Shown here: positions 1-9,274 of the stretch, piece after piece
Layout of the letters: each line of letters begins with the position of its first letter
How positions within the stretch are numbered: the stretch's first letter is position 1
Assembly (NCBI GenBank): GCA_963989245.1
Contig: OZ022349.1
Span: 7,870,607 to 7,934,606, forward strand
DNA from: Nansenia antarctica
Taxonomy: Eukaryota; Chordata; Actinopteri; Argentiniformes; Microstomatidae
DNA: 64,000 nt
Reading direction: 5' to 3'
Notes under the pieces: generated by a model
The model's database searches: none
Told to the model about the DNA's origin: nothing
The model's input: only the letters and a program-made list of their open reading frames with translations
Program-made: the position numbers and the translations under genes

Positions 1-251
1 GCGATAAATAACAATTGATTGTTAAGTTGAAGCTTTCGCTCTATTGTTTTGGAAGGACAACGCAGGTGCATTCAAGTGGAAACTTTACGCACCTGCTCGA
101 AAACTTTGTATCTATTGTTTGGAAGGACAACGCAAGTGGATCACAGAACGCGCTATATGACCATCGTTTCGTGAGTAGAACAAAGCTGAAATGCCCACGC
201 TCTGCTCTGCCCTGGGACAAATTGTTTGATACAATGTTTGATGTTTGATGG

Positions 252-410
252 AAGCGCTTGTGAAGTGTTGATAACGTGGATGTCTGTCAAAGCCGACAAT
301 TGAATAATTGGGGCGGGAAGGAATTCAAGCGCTTAGTACCTCAAGCGCTTACGTAAAAGCGCTGCTTTTCACCGTCAATATAAAACTGTCACGTTGTTCC
401 ATGCAATAAA
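252..410 (+). promoter_or_regulatory. Promoter-like cluster upstream of the gag-like ORF
   Basis: The octamer palindrome AAGCGCTT occurs at 252-259, 327-334 and 343-350, with a related AAAGCGCTGC just after. An inverted CCAAT box (ATTGG) abuts GGGCGGGAA, which fits a GC box or E2F-type site, near 307-319. TATAAAA lies at 379-385 and AATAAA at 405-410. The order CCAAT, GC box, TATA, then an ATG at 458 suggests a polymerase II promoter, possibly the LTR of the retroelement whose gag-like ORF follows. The role is inferred; the motifs are seen directly. Equivalent copies lie at 21548-21706 and 54147-54305. Confidence 0.45.
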
Positions 411-532
411 ACAACATTACGGCTCTATCTATCTAAATAGAGGACTTGTGCGACGTAATGGACGTCGAAAGTAACACAAAACCGGACGAAGGTCCAATTC
501 AAAATGCAAATGAAACATTAACTAAATTAATT

Positions 533-1977
533 TGGACACGCAGAGGGAATCTGAGTGCTGAGAGCCCACAGGTCCACAGAGGACGCCATAGCGACGACTC
601 TCCACGCCACTCTATCCCACCTGGAGAGGGGAAACAGCTACGCGAGACTGCTCTTCGTGGACTTCAGCTCCGCCTTCAACACCATCCTTCCAGACAGGCT
701 AGTGACCAAACTACTAGACCTGGGTCTATCACACTCTATATGTGCGTGGATCAAGGACTTCCTGACCGACCGCCCCCAGAGGGTGCGGGTGGGCCCCCAC
801 ACCTCCACAGCCCTCAGCCTCAGCACTGGGTCCCCCCAGGGCTGCGTGCTAAGCCCCATCCTCTACAACCTCTACACCCACGACTTCACCCCCGTCCACC
901 CCAGCAACTACATCGTAAAGTTTGCAGACGATACCACCGTGGTGGGATGTATCTCGGGGGGGGACGAGGCGGCGTACAGGGATGAGGTAGAGCAACTGAG
1001 CAAGCTGTGCAAGGTTAACAACCTGCTGCTAAACAAGTCAAAGACCCAGGAATTCATCGTAGACTTCAGGAGGAAAAAGTCTGAGATCCAGCCCCTGCTC
1101 ATCGACGGAGAGAGCGTGGAGAGAGTCTCAACCCTCCGATTCCTGGGACATCACATGCGGGATGACCTGGCCTGGAAGGACAACACAAAAGGCACCATCA
1201 AGAGGGCACAACAGCGGCTATACACCCTGAGATGCCTCAGGAAAGAACACAACAAGCAGGAGATACTGGTGGCCTTCTACCGCGGCGCAGTGGAGAGCAT
1301 CCTCACCTACGGCATCTGCAACTGGTTCTACAGCTGCACAACAGCGGAGAGAAACGCGCTACAGAGAGTCGTGAGAACAGCACAGAAGATCACCGGCGCC
1401 CCCCTCCCCTCTCTGGAAGAGCTGTACAACACACGCTGTCTCAGGAAGGCCTCCAAGATCTCCAGGGACCCGACCCACCCTGGGCACGTACACTTTATCA
1501 GGCTGCCCTCGAAAAGGAGGTACAGGACCCCGGCCGCTAAGACAAACAGACTGAAGAACTGCTTCTACCACAGGGCCGTCAAGGCCCTGAACACAGCAAA
1601 GGCCTAAGTTCTGGGCCCAGGACAGTCTGGACGGATTGTATGGCAGCTAGTGCTGAGGCACAAACATGTACATTTCAAGCCTGCAAACTGTGACACTTTA
1701 AATAACGTGAAAAAATACTTTTGTGCAATATGACAACCCTAGTTGACTATCTGTGCAGTATAGTACAGTGGATTGTGTACATAGCCTTTATTTATGTAAA
1801 CCAGCTCCTTACCTTCTTGTGATTTTATTCTTTTTCTAAAAGTTTTTTTTTTTTCTTTTTTCTTTCCTAACACCAGGGGAGCCACCCCTCCTAAATTTCG
1901 TTGTTTGGTACCTGTACTGTAGCAATGACAATAAAGTCCATTCATTCATTCATTCATTCATTCATTCATTCATTCAT
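533..1977 (+). mobile_element. 5'-truncated L2/CR1-like LINE with (ATTC)n tail
   Basis: The element starts abruptly inside the reverse transcriptase region, continues through the C-terminal domain and a roughly 330-base 3' UTR, and ends in AATAAAG followed by eight to nine ATTC units at about 1933-1977. A short tandem-repeat tail rather than poly(A), together with severe 5' truncation, is typical of L2/CR1-type non-LTR retrotransposons. It sits inside the gag-like ORF. A related, separately inserted fragment occurs at 8657-9274 with a (TATC)n tail. Confidence 0.9.
555..1607 (+). CDS. L2/CR1-like LINE reverse transcriptase, C-terminal 350 residues
   Basis: This encodes the palm and C-terminal part of a non-LTR reverse transcriptase. 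Motif A is visible as FVDFSSAFNTI (residues about 33-43), motif B as GSPQGCVLSPILYN (about 92-105) and the catalytic motif C as FADDTTVV (about 123-130). The thumb and C-terminal domain follow, with LQRVVRTAQKITG and PSKRRYRTPAA typical of fish L2-like elements. The endonuclease and the fingers upstream of motif A are missing. The start shown is only where the frame opens after a TGA; it is not a biological start. The frame is otherwise intact, suggesting a fairly young insertion, but a protein without endonuclease cannot support autonomous retrotransposition. Confidence 0.9.
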   Translation: MLRAHRSTEDAIATTLHATLSHLERGNSYARLLFVDFSSAFNTILPDRLVTKLLDLGLSHSICAWIKDFLTDRPQRVRVGPHTSTALSLSTGSPQGCVLSPILYNLYTHDFTPVHPSNYIVKFADDTTVVGCISGGDEAAYRDEVEQLSKLCKVNNLLLNKSKTQEFIVDFRRKKSEIQPLLIDGESVERVSTLRFLGHHMRDDLAWKDNTKGTIKRAQQRLYTLRCLRKEHNKQEILVAFYRGAVESILTYGICNWFYSCTTAERNALQRVVRTAQKITGAPLPSLEELYNTRCLRKASKISRDPTHPGHVHFIRLPSKRRYRTPAAKTNRLKNCFYHRAVKALNTAKA

Positions 1978-3043
1978 TTGACAAGAAAAATTAAGGAAAT
2001 AAAAGCTCTGATGCAAGAGAATGATGTTGAAAATGTTGTCAATCGTATGGATGTGTTCAATACAAATCTCAATGAATTCAAACGACTTCATAAATCAGTG
2101 CAAGTGCTTCACCCTGAGGAGGAGAAAGGGTACGACCGGACGGACTGGTATGAACCAAAAATTAAACGTTTTATGGAATTTCAAGATGAACTTGATGTAT
2201 GGATACAGGCTGCAATGGATGTTCAACCTAAACACACAACTGAATCTCTGCACCATGATACTGTTGGGCCTCATGACAGTGTCTCACACTGTTTTTTGTT
2301 TCTCTACTGTAACATAATCAGGTACATTAATAATAATTATTAATAATTACAATTTACAATACAAATACAACAATTGGGGGTCCCTCAATTTTTTTTTGAC
2401 AAAATCACCCACCAAGCCCTCATTCTGACCCAGGAAAAACCCTGGTATGTACTGTATAACATGATAGCCATCTATGAGCAATGCACTGTATATAAGATGA
2501 TGACCATGGGTCTTTCTGCTGCTGACCATGGGGCTGAGTCCTGTTGATGGGGCCAATTTTTCTTTTAGAGTCTGTAGGCTACTGTATTTGTTTATTAAGA
2601 TTTCATAAATATGATATATTGTCTGAATTGTTTTCTTGTTTTATAAAATGTAAATTATTTTCATTTCTTGTGCTGGTTTATTATGAACAACATGTAAAAT
2701 TGCAGGAAACTAGCACAAATAATTGGGTGGGAGAGAGGGGCTGCCGCTGCCAAAACGTGCACAGTTTTGGGTCGCTCCACCGGCAAAAAATCTCACTCCA
2801 AACTTTTGGTGAAACTTGGCAGCCCTGTTAATCATGTAGATGTTCAGTAGATCAGTCAAAACTATCTTTTTGGGAGTTTACAAATATTAACAAACAAAAA
2901 AGTAACCCTACATTATGCTGGCTGGCTGTTGATGTCATAATGGGTGATCATAGTGGAGTTAGAGTCTTGGGTGTGCCAACATTCTGGAAGACAGGCAGTT
3001 GCAGAAAGATGGCACCTTGGTAAGTACTGTATCCACTTGTCTT

Positions 3044-3046
<3 letters not shown>

Positions 3047-3104
<58 letters not shown>
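3047..3104. repeat. (TA)n microsatellite
   Basis: An uninterrupted run of about 28 TA units. Copies at about 24339-24396 and 56934-56984 differ slightly in length. Confidence 0.95.
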
Positions 3105-3108
<4 letters not shown>

Positions 3109-3551
3109 CATCTGTGACCAAGCCATTGATTGGATGTTTTTGGGGAAAAAATACAATTCTATCTATTTTGACACTAAACAGAGAATATTCAAGTTGTTCT
3201 GTCGGTGTAAATTAACATTCCCAAGACCAAATAATTGGTAAACATGAGTTTCTCATGAGACTTTCCTTAACTTAGGTGGCTGATAAGGTTCAAATGGATA
3301 GCTATGTTTTCAGGTTATTTATTATCTGATATGGCCCATACGCAACATTTAGTTTTACTTTAGGCTGACTAGGTAGGATAAGGAGAAGTTTGTATACTTG
3401 TTTGGTTACACATGAGTGGATTACTTGAATACTCTTGTTGGCCTCTAATAGTATTTTTTCAACACTGAAAATGTTTATGTATGTAAAGCCTACTGTAGTT
3501 GTACTACATAAGCGTCTTTGAGTGTCTAGAAAAGGGCTATTTAAGTCTAAT

Positions 3552-3597
<46 letters not shown>
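3552..3597. repeat. (TTA)n microsatellite
   Basis: About 15 TTA units in unit 1; units 2 (about 24844-24886) and 4 (about 57433-57475) have one fewer. Confidence 0.95.
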
Positions 3598-4204
3598 AAT
3601 GAATTTGAGGAACTTGTTGCAGTAATGACACTTCCTCCATCTTTTAGCAATAATAACCATGTCATTTTGACAACCCAGAAAATTATAAATTGTGTTTACA
3701 TTTTGCTGGGTTGTCATGGTAACATTAGGCAGAGTGACATCATTGGAGGGTTCCAAGGGTGCATTGGGTGCAGGAAGGTCCTGACAGAGTGATGATGTCA
3801 TATAATGGGGTTGCCAGGTGATATTCTAGAAGGTGAGAGTAGAACAACAGATGGTTTTAGCAGTTGGTACAGAGACACTGAAGAGGTTACGTGAGTACGA
3901 TATCTTTGGATAATGATTATGTAACAGGTTGTAAATAGGCTAACTAGTTTGGTGATGGTGAAATTCCTGCTAAAAATGTGAATGTTAGTCTCAGGAATGT
4001 GTTCAAACAGCGACATCTACTGGTAGTAGAACATCTATGAAGTGATAATTTATGAAGTAATAATTTATTACTGTAACTTAGTTGGCACTGTGTCTCGGAT
4101 GTGATGCTGCTGTTGCTGCAGTGTGAACTATTGATGGGTATATAGGCCCTAGACCTCATGGATTTAAAGATGTTAAAAAAATGGAGTCTGGGTGTGGCTG
4201 CGCG

Positions 4205-4348
<144 letters not shown>

Positions 4349-4420
4349 GCGGGGGTCTGGATGTGGCTGCGCGGGTGTGTGTGCGCGCGAGCGCTGACTC
4401 CGCTGAGTGTCAAAGTCTAG

Positions 4421-4747
4421 CTCGTTTATTGTTTGAAAGTGATCCAAAGTGTCAATGCCAACAGAGATTCTTATATAAAGAAGCTTTTTCTTTACCACCC
4501 GACGTCCTAGACATATTTTTTGAAGGTAGAAATACGAAAAGGAGAATGGCTTTTTGGCACGTTGCAACTGATGCTTCAATCACAATGTCACGCAATATCA
4601 ACGTCAGTCACTTTGGAAGTTCAAACAGCCTCACAGTCATCCATGAACTCATAGGGGACAAGTCATTCTATAATAATTATATATAAATATAAAATACGTC
4701 ATTTCACATTCTCTTCCTTGTTCAGATGTTTGTAGAAAGTTATAGAA
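4421..4747 (+). promoter_or_regulatory. Promoter-like module A of the coiled-coil gene
   Basis: This roughly 325-bp block directly precedes the ATG at 4748. It contains a TATA-like TATAAATA at 4682-4689 and a TACGTCA half-CRE at 4695-4701. Diverged copies of the same block precede both copies of exon 2 (5287-5650 and 6055-6381), which carry (TTAC)n expansions that module A lacks. The TATA-like region is kept in all three. Whether all three drive transcription or two now serve only as intron sequence is unknown. Confidence 0.45.
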
Positions 4748-4845
4748 ATGCCAAATAAGAAGAAGAACCAGGGAGATGACTTCAATGTCCAGTCTGCTGA
4801 CGACATCACCTTAACCGAATCTCTGGCCCACAGAGCAGAACCCAG

Positions 4846-4919
<74 letters not shown>

Positions 4920-4973
4920 GTGTGTGTGTGCATGCGTGTGCGTGTGCGCGTGCGTGTGCGCGTGCGTGTGCGT

Positions 4974-5006
<33 letters not shown>

Positions 5007-5432
5007 CGCGCGCTGAGTAGAGATCAACGTGAGTCTTGTGTGTAAATTACCGGAGAGTCTTGAATTACAGATTTGCGCTTTAAAAATGTGCCTTGACAAG
5101 TAAAAGTCTATGGGCTTGACGGCCCGCCTGTATTAATAGAGTGTTTTAACTTTTTAGGTTAAATTATTCACTTTAATTGGTCCCAGAAGGCCTTGCGGCA
5201 AGACGTCATAGAAGTTGACAGTTTAGTTTGTTGGTTTTTGAGAAATGCAAATTGTAACGTCCAGAATTAAAGTGAACATCCAATAACTCGTTTATTGTTT
5301 GAAAGTGCTCAAAAGTGTATGCCAACAGATTTTTTAATATAAAGAAGCTTTTGCTTTATAACCCGACGTCCTAGCCATCATTTAGGAAGGTAGAAATACA
5401 ACAAGGATACAGATTTTTGGCACGTTGGCACG

Positions 5433-5478
<46 letters not shown>

Positions 5479-6171
5479 CTGATGCTTCGATCACAATGTC
5501 GCGCAATATCTATACGTCAGTCACTTTTGAAGTTCAAACAGCCTCACAGTCATCCATGAACTCATAGGGGACAAGTCATTCTATAATAATAATATATAAA
5601 TATAAAATACGTAATTTCATATTCTCTTCCTTCCGTTTCTTATATCGTAGTCATGAGCATGGGCATGAGCATGGGCACTCAGAGGAAGCTGGAGGAGAAG
5701 AGGGAGAAATGGAGGGCCCTCCAGAAATGGAGGGCCGTGGCCAAGGACTCTGAGCTGGAGGCCGAGGACTCTGAGCTGGAGGCGGAGAAGGCCAGGAGCA
5801 CTCAGAGGAAGCTGGAGGAGAAGAGGGAGAAATGGAGGGCCGTGGTGGAGGCCAAGTGGAGGGCCGTGGCCAAGGACTCTGAGCTGGAGGCCAAGGACTC
5901 TGAGCTGGAGGCCAAGGACTCTGAGCTGGAGGCGGAGAAGGAGAAATGCAGGGCCGTGGTGGAGGCCAAGGACTCTGAGCTGGAGGCCAAGGACTCTGAG
6001 CTGGAGGAGGAGAAGGAGAAATGCAGGGCCGTGGTGGAGGCCAAGGACTCTGAGTGTATGCCAACAGATTTTTTAATATAAAGAAGCTTTTGCTTTATAA
6101 CCCGACGTCCTAGCCATCATTTAGGAAGGTAGAAATACAACAAGGATACAGATTTTTGGCACGTTGGCACG

Positions 6172-6209
<38 letters not shown>

Positions 6210-8299
6210 CTGATGCTTCGATCACAATGTCGCGCAATATCTATATGTCAGTCACTTTTGAAGTTCAAACAGCCTCACAGTCATCCATGAACTCATAGGG
6301 GACAAGTCATTCTATAATAATAATATATAAATATAAAATACGTAATTTCATATTCTCTTCCTTCCGTTTCTTATATCGTAGTCATGAGCATGGGCATGAG
6401 CATGGGCACTCAGAGGAAGCTGGAGGAGAAGAGGGAGAAATGGAGGGCCCTCCAGAAATGGAGGGCCGTGGCCAAGGACTCTGAGCTGGAGGCCGAGGAC
6501 TCTGAGCTGGAGGCGGAGAAGGCCAGGAGCACTCAGAGGAAGCTGGAGGAGAAGAGGGAGAAATGGAGGGCCGTGGTGGAGGCCAAGTGGAGGGCCGTGG
6601 CCAAGGACTCTGAGCTGGAGGCCAAGGACTCTGAGCTGGAGGCCAAGGACTCTGAGCTGGAGGCGGAGAAGGAGAAATGCAGGGCCGTGGTGGAGGCCAA
6701 GGACTCTGAGCTGGAGGCCAAGGACTCTGAGCTGGAGGAGGAGAAGGAGAAATGCAGGGCCGTGGTGGAGGCCAAGGACTCTGAGCTGGAGGCCAAGGAC
6801 TCTGAGCTGGAGGCGGAGAAGGCCAGCAGCGCTCTGGCAAAGGCGGAGTTGGAGAGAGCGAGGGAGGAGGTGGAGGAGGGCCGACAGAGAGAGAAAGGCC
6901 TCCTCCAAAAGCTCAACGATATGGAGGAAGAAAAGAGGAGCCTCGTCTGTGACAACTCCGACCTGGAGAAGGAGAGGGGCCAGGCCCTCGCTGCCCAGCG
7001 AGAGACTGAGGGGAGCCTGGCCGGGGTCAAGGCGACCCTCCTGGAGACCGCCAACGCCACCAGGGAGGCAGAAGACCACATCAAGGCCCTGCAGAAAGAG
7101 GCCCTGGAGGACAAGCTGGCGGCAGCTGAGAAGGCTCAGGTGCTTGACAGAAAGGTGGAGAAAAGCAGACAGAGAGAGAGAGACCTCAAAAGAAAAGTCC
7201 ATGTTACGGAGCGGGAGAGGAGGAGTCTTGTCTTGAGCACAAGAGGAGTCTTGAAGGAGAGGAGCCAGGCCCTCGCTGCCCTGCGAGAGACTTCGGAGAT
7301 CCTGGCCGGGGTCAAGGCGACCCTCCTGGAGACCGTCAACGCCACCAGGGAGGCAGAGGACCACATCAAGGCCCTGGAGGACAAGCTGGCGGCAGCTGAG
7401 AAGGCTCAGGACCTTAAGAAGAGCTCCAGCCAAGAGAGCCTGCTGTCCACCAGCTCTTCAGAGATCTGCAACGACACAGTGGATCAGTTCTCCAGGGCCA
7501 TCCTATCACTGGGACCCGACACCTCCACAGCCTCGGTCACACAGCCTCAGAGGGATGCTAGTGGGAAGAAGAAGAAAGGGAAATTCAGGACATTCTGTTC
7601 AATGGTGAAGCGCAAGGTAAAACAGAAATATACAGTGAATTTATAAGAGAGCCACATTCCACATAATTTCACATTAAGGAAATGTAATGTAAAGGTAAAG
7701 TCTTACCAGTTTATCGTAAAACAACAGACAAGCTATGCATTGTTGTTGTAGGAATACTGGGGTTTTAAGAGATATGTTCTGTCATTGATTCTTCTTCTGT
7801 AACAACTGATATAGTGCAAGAGGACCAACCAGGCTGGTGTCCAGCCTCCAGCCCCAGGACAGGAGGACATCAATGATGGTGTCCAGCCTCCTGCTGAAGG
7901 ACAGAAGGACATCAAGGTAGGTGTCCAGCCTCCAGCTCCAAGACAGGAGGATATGAAGGTAAGTATCCCGCCTCCAGCCACAGGACAGGAGGGCATTGAG
8001 GTTGCCCACGACGATGGACACAGCAGAGGTAAGTCAACATGTAGAACACATCGACCAAGGACATACTAACCATACTAATGAAGTATTCTATTCTGTAGCT
8101 ATAGGCCTGGTGAAGCTCATATGAACTCTCTCTCCTCTCTCTAGCGGCCAGCCCAGTGACAGCTGTGACGACGCCTTGTGAGGGGAGCGGAGCTTCAAAG
8201 CCCAAGAAGCGTTCCCGCCTCCAGCGGATTCTCAAATCTGTGAGGAGCCTTGGCAGCTGCTGTCCACGCAGACAGTCTCCGTCCAACGAGACCCAGTAA
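4748..8299 (+). CDS. Heptad-repeat coiled-coil protein, four exons, unit 1 copy
   Basis: Exons that fit in phase are 4748-4847, 6382-7616, 7815-8028 and 8145-8299, giving 1704 nt (567 codons plus stop). Exon 1 codes MPNKKKNQGDDFN...HRAEPR and ends AG|GTGTGT (phase 1). Exon 2 starts after a pyrimidine-rich tract ending GTAG and codes MSMGMSMGTQRKL..., a long coiled coil built on exact KDSELEA heptads (21-bp DNA repeats), ending in a basic GKKKKGKFRTF...KRK stretch. Exon 3 codes Pro-rich repeats of about 14-18 residues (VQPPAPGQEDI-like). Exon 4 adds KPKKRSRLQRIL and a Cys-Cys pair, then TAA. I do not recognise the family. The composition suggests a structural or scaffold protein; the CC pair near a basic helix could be lipidated (inference). 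Exon 2 may also serve as a first exon, since it has its own ATG and promoter-like module. The exon 2 to 3 splice (AAG|GTAAAA) is the weakest; without it the frame stops at 7646. Confidence 0.6.
4848..5015. repeat. (GT)n/(GTGC)n intronic microsatellite
   Basis: Begins exactly at the exon 1 splice donor, so the donor GT is the first unit of the repeat. It is mixed GT, GC and CA alternation. Copies at 26151-26329 and 58706-58860 vary in length and order. Confidence 0.9.
5316..6054 (+). repeat. First copy of a 0.74-kb tandem duplication (promoter module plus exon 2 start)
   Basis: The segment beginning TGTATGCCAACAG at 5316 is repeated from 6055, immediately after GACTCTGAG of the exon 2 coding sequence. 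The second copy runs on into the full exon. The exon copies are displaced by 731 rather than 739 bases because the second (TTAC)n is shorter. Confidence 0.9.
5651..6081 (+). pseudogene. Truncated duplicate of coiled-coil exon 2
   Basis: It starts at a splice acceptor like that of the full exon (ends GTAG, then TCATGAGC) and matches the full exon for 404 bases. At 6055 it runs into the next promoter-like module, where the frame ends after MPTDFLI at the TAA 6079-6081. It has no splice donor at its end. If exon 1 spliced here, the product would be a coiled-coil protein of about 175 residues; if it is skipped, splicing goes to 6382. It may be a poison or short-isoform exon rather than a dead copy. 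Confidence 0.6.
8029..8144 (+). other. Last intron of the coiled-coil gene
   Basis: Donor GAG|GTAAGT is near-consensus, and the acceptor follows a CTCTCT-rich tract ending CTAG. A close duplicate of this intron lies 300 bases downstream (8329-8444). Confidence 0.65.
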
Positions 8300-8444
8300 C
8301 CGTCTTCACGACGATGGACACAGCAGAGGTAAGTCAACACATAGAACACATAGACCAAGGACATACGAACTAAACTAATAAAGTATTCTATTCTGTAGCT
8401 ATAGGCCTGGTGAAGCTCATATGAACTCTCTCTCCTGTCTCTAG

Positions 8445-8509
8445 CGCCCGTCCTCCAGAGGACGCTCACAACTGCAAACAGCCTTGGCCGGAGCTGCTGT
8501 CCACCGTGA
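8445..8509 (+). CDS. Duplicated alternative terminal exon of the coiled-coil gene
   Basis: A 300-bp duplication repeats the exon 3 end (GACACAGCAGAG before GTAAGT at 8329), the last intron and the exon 4 start. This exon enters in phase 1, as exon 4 does, and codes 20 residues ending NSLGRSCCPP before TGA, a diverged match to RSLGSCCPRR of exon 4. It could replace exon 4 by direct splicing from 8028. Otherwise 8329-8444 is an intron in the 3' UTR. Confidence 0.45.
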
Positions 8510-8514
8510 ATAAA
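8509..8514 (+). terminator. Polyadenylation signal AATAAA
   Basis: AATAAA overlaps the TGA of the alternative terminal exon and is followed by a second AATAA and a T-rich stretch. It is the first such signal after the last exons. Copies lie at 33055-33060 and 62357-62362. Confidence 0.5.
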
Positions 8515-8656
8515 AAATAATTTGGATTGCATTCCTTTTGCTTGTGCATTTTTCATATCTTATGAACTTGTTATGCTGAAGATTGTGTAACTAGATAAGT
8601 GATCTTAAATATCATAGCTAGAAGCAAGTGCGATTACAGCAACAAATATAGTAGGA

Positions 8657-9274
8657 GGAGAGAAGCGATCTACAGAGAGTCGTGAGAACAGCACAGAGGA
8701 TCACCGGCGCCCCCCTCCCCTCTCTGGAGGAGCTGTACAAAACACGCTGTCTCAGGAGGGCCTCCAAGATCTCCAAGGACCCGACCCACCCTGGGCACGA
8801 ACACTTTGTCAAGCTGCCCTCGAACAGGAGGTACAGGACCCCGGCCGCTAAGACAAACAGACTGAAGGACAGCTTCTACCACAGGGCCGTCAAGGCCCTG
8901 AACACAGAAAAGGCCTAAGTTCTGGGCCCAGGACAGTCCGGACGGATTGTATGGCAGCTAGTGCTGAGGCACAAACATGTACATTTTCAAGCCTGCAAAC
9001 TGTGACACTTTAAAATAATGTGAAAAAATACTTTCTTGTGAAATATGACAACCCTAGTTGACTATCTGTGCAGTATAGTACAGTGGATTGTGTACATAGC
9101 CTCTATTGATGTAAACCAGCTCCTTACCTTCTTGTGATTTTATGCATCTATGCTTTTTCCAAAATGTGTTTCTTTTTCCTTTCCTAAACACCAGGGGAGC
9201 CTCCCCTCCTAAATTTCGTTGTTTGGTACCTGTACTGTAGCAATGACAAATAAAGTCTATCTATCTATCTAAAA
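8657..9274 (+). mobile_element. Second 5'-truncated L2-like LINE with (TATC)n tail
   Basis: It is homologous to the last third of the LINE at 533-1977 (from LQRVVRTAQ onwards), with an open remnant of 78 codons at 8682-8918 and the same 3' UTR, ending AATAAAG and about four TATC units. The different tail unit and sequence divergence show a separate insertion, not a duplicate of the first. It lies about 150 bases after the coiled-coil gene's poly(A) signal. Confidence 0.9.

Larger units (their letters stand above)
458..2343 (+). pseudogene. Retroelement gag-like ORF split by LINE insertion
   Basis: An ATG at 458 opens 25 codons (MDVESNTKPDEG...KLI, to 532). The L2-like LINE then intervenes, and the frame resumes at 1978 with LTRKIKEIKALMQ... 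for about 85 further charged, helical residues including a TDWYEPK motif. Joined across the LINE, the two parts read as one basic and acidic helical protein. From memory this resembles N-terminal gag-like regions of fish BEL/Pao-type retroelements, but no protease or RT of that class follows, so the assignment is tentative. The tail after about codon 95 becomes low-complexity and ends at a stop at 2341-2343. The LINE insertion makes it non-functional as a single ORF. Confidence 0.4.
2344..4204. other. Non-coding stretch with microsatellites
   Basis: No convincing exon is seen. The stretch holds (TA)n at about 3047-3104, (TTA)n at about 3552-3597, and AT-rich unique sequence. A motif close to an RFX X-box (GTTGTCATGGTAAC) lies at 3710-3723, about 1 kb before the coiled-coil gene. 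ORFs here are made of repeat-coded Tyr-Ile or Asn/Tyr/Ile runs. Confidence 0.6.

Noticed and set aside
446..985. 179-codon ORF joining the gag-like start to LINE sequence
   Set aside because: After the LINE junction it runs out of frame with the reverse transcriptase and gives only Pro/His/Arg-rich shadow sequence.
3710..3723. RFX X-box regulating the coiled-coil gene
   Set aside because: One base off the core consensus, 1 kb from the ATG and without supporting neighbouring motifs; kept only as a note.
6348..7433. Minus-strand ORF of 361 codons (Leu-rich, LQLRVLGL repeats) and its copies
   Set aside because: It is the antisense shadow of the 21-bp heptad repeats; a period divisible by three keeps all frames open. 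The plus strand has the splice signals and a sensible protein.
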